A DNA stretch of 64,000 bases from positions 48,209,367 through 48,273,366 of the forward strand of contig NW_026622908.1 of assembly GCF_023065955.2 (NCBI RefSeq), given 5' to 3'. Origin of the DNA: Ursus arctos. Its lineage: Eukaryota > Chordata > Mammalia > Carnivora > Ursidae. How positions within the stretch are numbered: position 1 is the first letter of the stretch; each line of letters starts with the position of its first letter. This document shows positions 34,089 to 43,577 of the stretch, piece after piece. Position numbers and translations under genes: made by a program. The notes under the pieces were generated by a model that searched no databases, was not told where the DNA came from, and worked only from the letters and a program-made list of their open reading frames with translations.

Positions 34089-35921
34089 TCATGCCCCCCT
34101 GCTTCTCCAGGGGGTTTGGCAGACTTGGCAAGGACTAGGGCAAGTGTCCTCAGCCTCCCCTTGCCCCCCAGAGCGGGAACCCCAGGGCTCTGAGGTGTTC
34201 TGTCTCAGGCCCAGGGCACCAGGGCTCCCCACTGCACGGGGGAATGAATCCTCTGCGACCGCCAACTCTCCGTTGTCCAGGTCGGGCTGGCCTTGGCTGC
34301 CCTCGCTCGTGTCATTGGAGCCCAGGGCTGGGCTGGCAGTGGACATCCATTCTGGGCCAAGAGCTGCTACCTCCAGGAGTTCTGCCTCATTGGGGCAACT
34401 GTGGGGAGGGCACAGGCTGAAGGGACTGAGGAGGCCCCAGGAAGACCGTGTCCCACCCAAAGTGGGGAAGACAGACGTACTCTCTGGGCTCAGGCCGGAC
34501 ACTAGAGCAGGATTCTGAGGGGTTCTCGTGAGGGGCTCTTCTCTGGCTGGAGGCAGAAGATCCTATGGGGAGAGTAGGTCAGCTTGGAGCTGGCCAGGCC
34601 TCCCACCCACCCGGCCTCCCTGCAGAGCCACTCTGACCTGTGTGCTGAGGGGGCCCCTGTCTGGCCGAGGGGTTGGTGGCAGTGCAGCCCCCGTCTGCTG
34701 GATGAACTGCTGCAGGTTACACTGACGGAGCTCCCGGTTCAGCTCCTCAAGTTCCTGGGCTTGGGCCTGGGGCACATGGAGCCCTCAGGGGACACAGCCA
34801 CAGAGCTCCATGGCCTCATGCTCTCCCCTGAGACCAACCCCCAAATCTGCCCACATTGGGGACATCAGCAGGGGCTTGGGGGCCTGTGGGCTTACCTGCA
34901 GGGCGTGCTCAGCGGCCTCCAGGGCCCTGCTCACCAGGGCCAGGCTGCCTTGCACCTCTGCACTCTGCCGTTCCTGGGCAGCCAGGTCCTGGCGCAGGCG
35001 TTCAGTTGCAGATGCTGTGGGTGAGGGGGGCCCAGGGGCCTCTGAGGCCAGATGTAGTTCAGCCTCCAGGGCACGGGCCTGGGCATCCAGGGCCTGTAGC
35101 CGGGCGGCGTGCTCGGCAGTGGCTGCGCTCAGGGCTTGCAGGCGTGCCTGCCCCTCACGCTCCCGTGCCTGCTCCCGCCGCAGCTCCTGCTCCCAGAAGG
35201 CCTCCTGACCCAGCTCCACGGCGTTCCTTCGCACCCTTCGCTCCAGGCCCTGCAGGTCTGCACAGGAGCCTGGGATTGGTGCTACGGGGGCCACAGGCTC
35301 AGGCAGCGCAGGGCTGGGGGCCAGCCCGGGGCACCCCAGGCTGAAGGTCAGTGCTCTGTGCTGCTCGTGGCCCACGGCTGGCCGTGGCTTCGGGGGGAGG
35401 CTGGCACGGACTGGGCAGCGCTCAGGAGGTGGGCAGCTGTCTGAGGAAGGCCTCCCAGCGAGGCTGGGCCCTGTCCGCCTCAGGACAAACTGGACATCAC
35501 TGGCAAACTGTCCACAGGTAGCCTGGGCACCCACTGGACACTCCTGGGGCAGCAGCTGCCGTTCCTTTTCCCTGAGACGCTGCACGAGCACAAAGCGGCC
35601 CGTCTGGCCTGGGGTAGAAGGAGACAGGTCAGCCTGTGCCCGCGCCCCCCCACCCCCCGCCATCCACCTGGCTTGAGAAGTTAGGGGAGGGCAAGAGGGA
35701 TCAGCAGCCAGCTCCACCCTCGCTGGGGGAAGGGGCCCGAGGACCAGGCCCCACCGCAGGTGCACCTGCTAGGCCATCTCTGCCTGAAAGGACTCACCTA
35801 TTGCTTGGGCTAGTGCGATGACCACTTCCTGACAGGTGGTTTGCTCAGAGACCCCACAGACCACGCGCTGTATGCCATCCACCCACACCTTCAGCTCCAT
35901 CGCTGCTAGCCCAGAGAGCAT
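34089..35921 (-). CDS. RASSF7: RASSF7, Ras association domain family member 7
   Basis: Exons (minus): 35798-35923 (start 35921; second in-frame ATG at 35900), 34896-35608, 34638-34766, 34089-34562. Phases agree (1, 0, 0) and give 479 aa. Residues about 8-90 form the Ras-association ubiquitin-like fold ([20 protein letters not shown]...[20 protein letters not shown]). Residues about 165-320 are a long Glu/Arg/Gln/Ala coiled coil ([40 protein letters not shown]). The tail is Ser/Pro-rich. Known family role: N-terminal RASSF proteins bind Ras-like GTPases; RASSF7 acts at centrosomes and in mitosis and JNK signalling. The human protein is about 373 aa and ends near the ELLEVAA motif, whereas here the frame runs roughly 70-80 residues further. 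It shares a head-to-head promoter with LMNTD2. Confidence 0.94.
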
Positions 35922-36299
35922 TCCTGTCCTTCAGGGAGGACAAAGGCCACAGGGTCAGGCCCTGCCTGGCCCCACCACAGCCCGGCCCCTCCTCTCCTCA
36001 CCCCCAGAAGTGGCTCAGGGCTACTGCCCGCCCCTCCCCCCACATCAGTCCTGCTCTCCCGTGCCTGGCCCCACACGTACCATACATTGTTGGGGTGGAG
36101 GTAGTCAAGACCAGCCCTCCCAATGGGTAATCAGTGCGTCCTCCAGGAGCACTGTGCAGCTCCCCCACTTCCCAGCCTCCTCTCGCCCCACTCCCGGAAC
36201 AAGGCGAATCATTAACCAGATGCAGAACTTCCTGCCTCCCCAGTCACCTGGCTCGAAGGGCACTGCCCCTCCCACGGGACGCCGTCCTCAGGCACCCAA

Positions 36300-37200
36300 G
36301 GGCGCCCTCACGAAAACACGGCTTCCCGCTACCATGGGAACGCCCCCTCCCCCGCGACTCAGACCTCGGCCCTTTGGAGCTACGGAACCGCGCCTGGGCG
36401 ACCCTCGCCAGCGCGGGCAGCCCACTTCTCGCTCCCGCCAGCCGCTGCGCTCGCCCCCCAGGCCGCCGTCGCTCCCGCGGAGCCGCTGCAGGTGCGGCGC
36501 GGCCCCCACGGCGGCCCAGCTCGCGTCCCTCCATCGGAGTTTCCGCCCGAGGCCGCGCCCCGCACGCAGGAGGACCTGGGACCCTGCGCGGCTCACCTGG
36601 GCGCTCGCTGGCCTCCGGGACCCAGACTCGAACTGGCTGCTGCCCGGCGCCCGGCGCCGCCGCAACCTGCCGCCTCCAGCGCAGCAGGCGAGCCCCGGCT
36701 CGCCACTCCATTGGCCCGAAGCCCGAGCGCCCCGCCCCGCCCCCCTCTATTGGCTTCCAGGGTCGCACCGCCCGCCCTGCGCCAACGCCCATTGGCTACC
36801 CCTCCTGCGCCCCGCCCCTCCCATTGGCTCCCCGCCCGCCCCGCCCCCGGCGGCGCCCAGGTGTGGGCGGAGCTCGGCTGCGCGAAGGGGCGGGCCGAGC
36901 CTCGTCCACGCACGCCTGAAGACCGCGAACTACGCGGAAGCGCGTCCCCGGCCCGCTGGCGGCGCGTGGGACAGGTGTCTGGCTCCGCTCCCGGGCCGAC
37001 TTCCTCAGAAGCCTTCCAGTCCGATGAGTCTCTTGCCTAGGGTGGGGGCACCGGCCTAGGACCCCGTAGCCTCTGCACCCAGAGGGGCAGACGCGACCCC
37101 CAAAGCCAGGGCCCCACCGACCCGACTCCCTCAGGGCCCGTCGTCGGGACGGACAGGGGTCGGGAGCTGGGAGCCCCCGCAGGAGGGCGATGGCGCTGCG
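36300..37200. promoter_or_regulatory. Bidirectional CpG-island promoter RASSF7 / LMNTD2
   Basis: Very GC-rich sequence. Four ATTGG (CCAAT on minus) boxes at 36710-36714, 36749-36753, 36791-36795 and 36823-36827, spaced 39, 42 and 32 bp, all have the same orientation, with GC boxes (CCCCGCCC) between. RASSF7 leaves to the left. LMNTD2 is expected to start on the right, as in human, where the two 5' ends overlap. No TATA box is seen. Confidence 0.8.
36597..36700 (-). other. RASSF7: RASSF7 5'UTR exon 1
   Basis: A strong donor, CGCCCAG|GTGAGCC, at 36597/36596 on minus lies just below the CCAAT-box cluster. It would splice to the acceptor at 35924. The start site near 36700 is an estimate. Confidence 0.65.
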
Positions 37201-38587
37201 GGGCTGGAGGTGGCGGGCCGCTGACCATTTCTGGCTGCAGCCAGGCTGACGGTTCTGGTTGGGGAGAAGGCTGCCCTGAAGCTGCTGGGGATAAAGCAAG
37301 ACAAAGACCCTGGGCTCTTTTACCCCACCCCTTCCTGCCCCCAGTGGGGCCCAGTGCCCCTCGAGTTGTGGACACACGCAGGCACCTGCCTGGCAGAACG
37401 CGAGGCAGCTCAGCAGCCAGGGTCCCTCACAGCCTCAATGCTGTCTGTGGAGCAGGCATTCAGAGCCTGCTCTGCTTCCTCACAGTGGTCCGTGGGGGGG
37501 TCCTCCTACCTTCCTGTATGCTCCCCAGCCCAGGACGTCCTACAAGAAAGCAGAGTTGAGAGTCTTAACGAATGAATGAAAGTAGGGTGGGGTGGGGGTG
37601 AAGGCTGGAGGACGTTGGTCTGTGTGTCAGGTCTGGTGTCTCATTTTTGTTCTGGGGCAGAGGGAACTGTTGTCATAGTTATGAGAGTGTCACAGGTGGT
37701 GGAGACAGACGGGGAAGGAGAGGCTTCCAGCTTGGGGTAGGTAGGTGGGCATCAGCCTCTGAGGGCAAAGATGCTGTGGGAAGCACTCAGGAGGGGCTCA
37801 CTGCTGGATAGAGTCCGGTAAGCCCCCATACACAGGGCAGCAATGCCTCCCCTACCTGCCGGCTGCCACCGTCAGGCTGGGGAGGGACTGTGGGGGCCTC
37901 CGCAAGCTTGGTTGGGGGTGGCAGACTGAGTATGTGACCATGGCAGGCCAAGCTGGTCACTCCAGGGTTCCCTGGGCCTGCTAAGGCCAGCTGGGCAACA
38001 ACCCAGTGTTTCAGAGGTCCTCCTTCAGTCTGGGTCTGGAGGTGGGCCCAAGGCTCACTCAGGGCCCTGTTCTGGGGTTTCCCTGAAGCCCCCCCACCCC
38101 TGTAACAAACAGCCCCTCCCCTTCTGGGTGCTGGTATCCATGGCAACACTCTAGAGCCTTTCTTTCCCTAGGCCTCAGGTGAGTGTTGGGGGTAAGGCCC
38201 TGGGCCTGGGAGCATCACAGGCAAAGGACCATTCCCTCTGGGGACGCCTGTGTAGGTTGAGGGACAGGACCTCAGGTCCTAGAAGACAAGGGTGTCAGGG
38301 GGAAGAGAACAGGAAATGTGCAAACATTCAGGTGACATGTTGCCTGGGGTGGGGGGTGACCTGCTGCCTTGTCCTGGTCAGAAACACAAATACGGGCAGA
38401 CATGTGATGAGCAGGCTGGTGTCCCATGGGGTGCGTGCGCACACGCACACAGACCTCTTTGGAGTGGTACTGTCTAGGGCTGTCAGACATAGGCACACGC
38501 TCATGGCCATCTGAGGAGAACTCTACAGGGGTATCCACACGTAGGACACAAGGATGACAGCCACACCATCCCTCTCAGCTCCCCCAG
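37200..38587 (+). other. LMNTD2 upstream region / first intron
   Basis: The first coding exon of LMNTD2 begins at an acceptor (38588), so a 5' exon lies upstream, probably in the CpG island near 36.9-37.1 kb. Between them I see no coding exon and no clear repeat. The exact 5' exon is not resolved. Confidence 0.5.
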
Positions 38588-38598
38588 GAACATCGAGA

Positions 38599-41500
38599 AT
38601 GGCCTCTGAGTCTTGCCAAGAGGCTAAAGAAGCTGAGAAAGAGGCTCCCTTATCCCTGGTGGACCAAGAGCCGGTCAATGGCCACCTGGAGCCTCCAGCT
38701 GGCACACCCCAAGAGCCAGTGGCTCCCTCATGCCCACAGGACACCAAGCCCAGCTCTACACGGGTGGTCTTCTCTGTCAACCTGCAGTAAGGGAGTGAGG
38801 GAAGGAGGGCTGGTCAGCCACTTGGGCCTGGTCACCCAGAGGGCAGGGCCTGATCGCTGGCATTGCAGGTCGGCCCCTGAGTCGCTGGACCCTGGCACCC
38901 TGCGGCTGCTGTGGCGTCAACGGGAACTAGAGATCCAGGCCCTGCGGTGGGCCATCCAGAACCACCATGATGCCCGGCACTGCCACATCCTGCACGAGGT
39001 AGCTGGACTTCCACCTGAGAGGTGAGCAGCAAAGCGCTAGCCCCCCAGCCCAACCCAGCCTCTGTCCTGGCCTGAACTGATTTTCGTCTGACCCCATCTC
39101 CAACCACTGGTCCTGACCGACACTCCAGCTGATTCTTACCCTGACCCTTGCCTCTAACTCTAGGCCTTACCCGGTCCCTGACCCTCTACCCTCACCCTGA
39201 AAAAGTGAATATATCGTGAACGTGCCCAGACCCTAACTCTGAACACATCGACAGTCACTGAACCTAGACCCCACCTATAACCCAGACCTCTCAGAGCCAG
39301 ACCTGGCCTGGCCCACTGGAACTCAGTGCCCTTGGGCCCCCCATGTCAGTGAAGAGGAGCCCCTCCTTCTCCCTTCCTTGGCTACTGATCTCAAGGTGGG
39401 GGCTACTGAGATTGCCCCTTCCCCCAGGAGTGCATGCAATCAGGAAAAGGTCCTGCAGAACCAGGTGCAAAAGCTGACTCTGCAGTTGAAAGAGCAGAAG
39501 GAACAGGCCCAGCTGGTGAGGGCAGGTGGGATCAGGGAGTTGGGCAGGGGACCCGAGCTGGGGTGAGGATCAGGGGCCAGGTAGGGGTTGGCCTTGGGGG
39601 TCGGTGCCTGGAGAAGACCCTGCCCACCTATGCACCATCCTGGAGCAGGAGAAGTCCCAGCTGGAGGAGCGTCTGCTGCAGACCATGACCATGATGCAGC
39701 AGCTGGAGGCTGAGCTGCAGGCCTTCCAGAAGTCCTGCCTCCTGCAGCTGGCCCACCACTCCTGGGTGGGTCGCATACTGCGGTCTTCCACCGGCAGTGT
39801 GGAGGTAAGCCCGACTCGGCCCACCCTAACCCTCCCACGGCCACTCCCCAACCCTCCTCGGACGTCCCTTGGGTAGTCAGTGTTTCTCCTCCAGGTCCTT
39901 TTGCTGGGGGGGGGGGGAGGGCTGGCCTGCCTGCAAAACCTGTCTCCCCTCAGGACCGCGGGGCAGGGAGGAACCCCCTGGCTCCGCGCAGCTGACACAC
40001 AGCAAGTGTGTGCCTCTGGTGCTGGTGGGGTCAAAGGAAAGAAGCTCTTTCCCCCCGCCCCTGCCACTGGCCTCCACTCCCCCATGCAGGTGGTAACTGC
40101 AGAGACCCTGATGGACTTTAGCGACCTCTCTGAGAGTGAACAGGGCCCCTCCACTGGGGAGGTAAGCAAGGCCCCCATGTGCTTTCACAGCTGGCAGCCC
40201 TGTGGGAGGGGAGGGCCACATGCCTGTTGCTTCCTGACCAGGGTTTCCGGCTGGAGGATGTGGACTGGAACAGCATTGCCCAGCGGTATCCCAACCTCTT
40301 CATCAACATTGAGTCCAACTCAGACCAAAAGTAACTGCTAGTCAGGCACTCCTCCAGGGGTGCAGGGCGGGGCGAGGGGGGAGAGCATGCCTTGGCATAT
40401 GTGGACCAGAATCCAAGTTCTACCCTTAGTGTCCCTGGACAAGTCACTTAACACCTTCCAGGGTCAGTTCTCCCATCTGTAGGACGAGGTTCACAGTGAA
40501 GAGAAAGGGCTCCTGAGCCCTCACAGTCCTTCCAGGAGCCTCTTCCCCAGGCTGGGTCCCAGCGTTCCCCACGCACCTTGGGGAGGCTAGATGGGCGCAG
40601 GGCTGGAGTCTAAAAGCCAAAGCCAGCAGCAGCGAGCAGATGAGTAGACTGTGGCCCACAGGCACCCACGGCCCCTGCCACCCCCACAGGCCCCACTGTC
40701 GGACGAGTGGGGCTCAGAGCTGCGCAGACATTGCATGGAACAGCGTCTCAAGAGTGTCGAGTGGAGTTCCCTGCCCTTGATGAGCACTAGCAGCTCAGGG
40801 GGCGTGGACTCCGACTCCAGCAGCGACCAGCTGGCTGAGCGTTATCGCGTTCGGAAGGTGTCGGGACACCCAACCTGCACGCCAGGCCCCAGTTCTTCTG
40901 ACCTGACAGAGGCACCCTCGGACTTCAGCAGGGAAATGCAGACACAGCCTAAAGGTGGAGTGGTCTCCCCAGTTCCCCCCCAAGGCTGTGATCTCTGTGT
41001 CCCCCAACAGCTTAGTCTTCCCAACAGCCCAGAGCACGGCTGCTGAGGCCTCTTCAGTCTTGTCCCCAGGGGTTAGGGTGGTCTTGGATGATCCCTGCTG
41101 CTGCCTATGCACTCCGGCTCCAATATCTGCCCCCCCCCCCCGTACTTGGAGTTATCCCTCCGCTTCCCTCAGCCTCCAGGGTCCAGCCCTCCTGCTCTGG
41201 ACCGGCCCCCCGGAGCTGCTCCTGTCCCGAGGGCACCCTCAGAGTGCTGCAGGTCTGGCCTCGCAGGAGTCGTCCACAGTGGATGCTCCATGTGGAGGTA
41301 CTCCTTCCAACAGGTCTCCTTTCCCTGGATCTCCGGAAAGCCCACCAGGACCAGCCTGGCAAGACTGTCCTGACCAGGGAGTCCTGTGTGGGTCCCGAGC
41401 ATCCGCATTCCGGGTGCCGCTGGAGGTGAGGGGGTGACTCCGTGGGGTCACAGCAGGAGTGGGTCTCCTACCAGGACTCAGTGGAGGGGTGCCCAAGCCT

Positions 41501-43098
41501 CTCTGCACAGCCCCCCTCCCCTCGCTGCTCTTCACCCCAGCCCAACGGGTTCCTGCCTTAAGATCGTGGCCGTTAATGGCCGGGAGAGGTTTGTGCGCGT
41601 CCTGAACCAGTCGCTGGAGGAGACTGCAGACCTGGGCGGCCTGACGCTGCAGCAGCGAGTGCGCGACTTCCCTGTGTGCATGTACCGCTTCCCGCCTGGC
41701 ACGCTGCTGGCGCCGCGGCACCATGTCACGGTGCGCCCCGCTCCCCGCGAGCCCCGTGGTCCCCGCTCAGGCCCCCGCCGCTCCTCACCCACTGCCCCCT
41801 GATGTCCACCAGGTTTGGGGCGAGGGGCCGTGCAACACCAAGCGGCAGCTGCCCTCGACCTTGGGCCAGGAGCCCGTGCACTTCCACTCCAGACGGGGAT
41901 GTGTGACTCTCCTCCTGAGCCCCAAGGGCGAGGTCAGTGTGCTTCCCAGTCGGAGGGGGAGTGCACCGTGAGCCCCACAGCACGGGGGTGACCGCTGCGC
42001 CCCTCCCGGCCGCCCCGCAGGTCTTGAGCGAGCATCGGGACCCCCACTGCGTGTCCCCCGTCTCGAGGATCTTCGCGGACAACACCGATTTGTCCATAGA
42101 CCGCTTCCCGCTCTCAGAGGCCGAATCTGCGGCTGACACCTGCGAGCAGAGGCCCGGGCCTCAACCCTCGCGCGCGGGCACGGTGCGGGAGGCCCGGGCC
42201 AGACGTCGGAGGCCCGGGTGGGTACCGCGGGTCCCTTGGTCTCCACTTCCTCCCAGGCCCCACCCTTGCAAAAACCGTCTCCTCAGACTCTCTGTTAAAG
42301 GACCATTCCCTTACCTCAGGTCCAGTCCCCTCTGGGGCCGCTCCCCAGGCTGGTTTCCGTCCAGGACCACCACCCACCTCCCCAGGTCCCGTCCTCTCCA
42401 GGCTCGCCCCCTAGTAATTCAAGACCACCCCCAGGCCTCCCGCCTCCCCAGGACCCTTCCCCGCCAGGACTGCCCTTCCCGCGGGCGGGCTCCGGATCTC
42501 ACGACCCCCTCGCCCCCCCAGGACGCGGGGCCTTCTCCCCCGGCTGAGCACCGGCAAGATCTTCCGCTCGCGAGAGGTGCCAGCGCCGTCCGAGGCCGCC
42601 GAGACCCTCGCGCCGGAGCTCCTGCCCGCCATCCCGGGTGAGCGCGCCGTGACGCGGAGGGCGGGCGGCCCGGCCCCATCCCTAACTGTTCCCGCAGACG
42701 CTGGGCTGTGCCTCGAGGACTGCCAGGCTAGGACGGAGCACAGGGTCCGGGTGAGTGCGCGCGCCGTCCCGCGCCCCCTGGCCTCTGCCCCTGCCCCGCC
42801 CTGCGCCGGCCGCGGAGCCCCTCCCCTCTCCCCGCCAGCGCCGCGCCCCTCTCAGGCTCCGCGCCCCCAGGTTTGCCGGAAGAGCGTGGACCGGAGCTGC
42901 CCGATGGTGGCGCTGTCGGTGCAGAGCACGGCTGAGAGCAAATACGGCTTCCGCTTCCTCCCCTGCCCGCCGGTCACCACGGACCTGAAAGCGCGGGTGG
43001 AGGGGTGGAGGGCAGCGCGGGGGTGGGCACCTGGGACCGAGGGGCCGCGCTGGGAGAGAGTCGTGGAGGCAGGCCGTGCCGGCCGCATAATTGATTGA
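38599..43098 (+). CDS. LMNTD2: LMNTD2, lamin tail domain-containing protein 2
   Basis: Coding exons: 38599-38786, 38869-39021, 39428-39515, 39649-39804, 40090-40161, 40242-40330, 40662-40857, 41180-41425, 41563-41730, 41813-41932, 42021-42217, 42522-42637, 42698-42750, 42871-43098. All junctions keep phase; total 689 aa (human about 634). The start is MASESCQEAKEAEKEAPLSL. Residues about 80-195 are coiled-coil-like (LRLLWRQRELEIQALRWAIQ; NQVQKLTLQLKEQKEQAQL; EKSQLEERLLQTMTMMQQLE). Residues about 397-505 are an Ig-like lamin tail domain (IVAVNGRERFVRVLNQSLEE...LGGLTLQQRV...VWGEGPCNTKRQLPS). The C-terminus holds LLPRLSTGKIFRSREVPAP and KYGFRFLPCPPVTTDLKAR. The molecular role is poorly known; the domain suggests a lamin-like or protein-binding function. 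Least certain exons are 40662-40857 (acceptor choice) and 41180-41425. Confidence 0.93.
40395..40510 (+). mobile_element. MIR SINE
   Basis: CTGGACAAGTCACTTAACAC and CAGTTCTCCCATCTGTAGGA are MIR core words. It lies in the LMNTD2 intron before exon 40662. Confidence 0.65.
41563..41932 (+). other. LMNTD2: Lamin tail domain exons of LMNTD2
   Basis: Exons 41563-41730 (56 codons) and 41813-41932 (40 codons) join in phase 0 to give the beta-sandwich lamin tail. Strand A is KIVAVNGRERFVRVLNQS; DLGGLTLQQRV and FPPGTLLAPRHHVTV follow, and VWGEGP is the hallmark strand of the fold (compare VTIWAANAG in lamins). This is the best-conserved part of the protein. Confidence 0.9.
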
Positions 43099-43577
43099 AC
43101 CAACGTCGCCTGCGAAGTAAACCGTATTTATGCACACCTGAGAGTCGAAAAGGATTCGCTTGGTTTTGGGGGATCCTGCCCCAAGAGAAGGGAACTGGCT
43201 AACCCCATCCCTGCGTGGGCGAGGAGCCACACTAATTCACTGGGGATGGGAGGCCTGGCTGCACCCTGGCATCCGGAGGGCCGGCCAGAGAGCTGATGGG
43301 GCCCCACTCCAGCCACCTCCGCCTGGGCCAATGCTGGGGACCTGGGCTCTCTTAGCCTGGGCTCTTTCTTGTGCCTACCGCTGGCGATCCCAACCCCCGA
43401 CTCCCCTCCACCAACAAGGGTCTCTCCTATGTCAAGCCTATGACCCCCCCCCAACACCCCGCCCCCCCAAGATGCTCTGGGTTCCATGGAGCCAGAATTC
43501 CCATGGAGCTCCCACGACCACACTGGGGCTCCTTGACCCGCAGTCCAGGCCAGCTTGGCAGTAGGTGGGGGATTACA
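43099..43577. other. Convergent 3' region between LMNTD2 and LRRC56
   Basis: 479 bases between the two stop codons. They hold the LRRC56 3'UTR (minus) and the very short LMNTD2 3' end. No other feature is seen. Confidence 0.7.
43116..43132. terminator. Opposed, nearly abutting poly(A) hexamers at the LMNTD2/LRRC56 junction
   Basis: Plus AGTAAA (43116-43121) lies 18 bases after the LMNTD2 stop. Minus CATAAA (43127-43132) lies 446 bases past the LRRC56 stop. Both are known variant signals. If both are used, the two mRNAs would overlap by a few tens of bases, as in human, where the gene ends overlap. Not proven from sequence alone. Confidence 0.4.

Noticed and set aside
35836..37059. 407-codon plus-strand open frame antisense to RASSF7
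   Set aside because: Overlaps real RASSF7 exons on the other strand and the CpG island. No recognisable domain.
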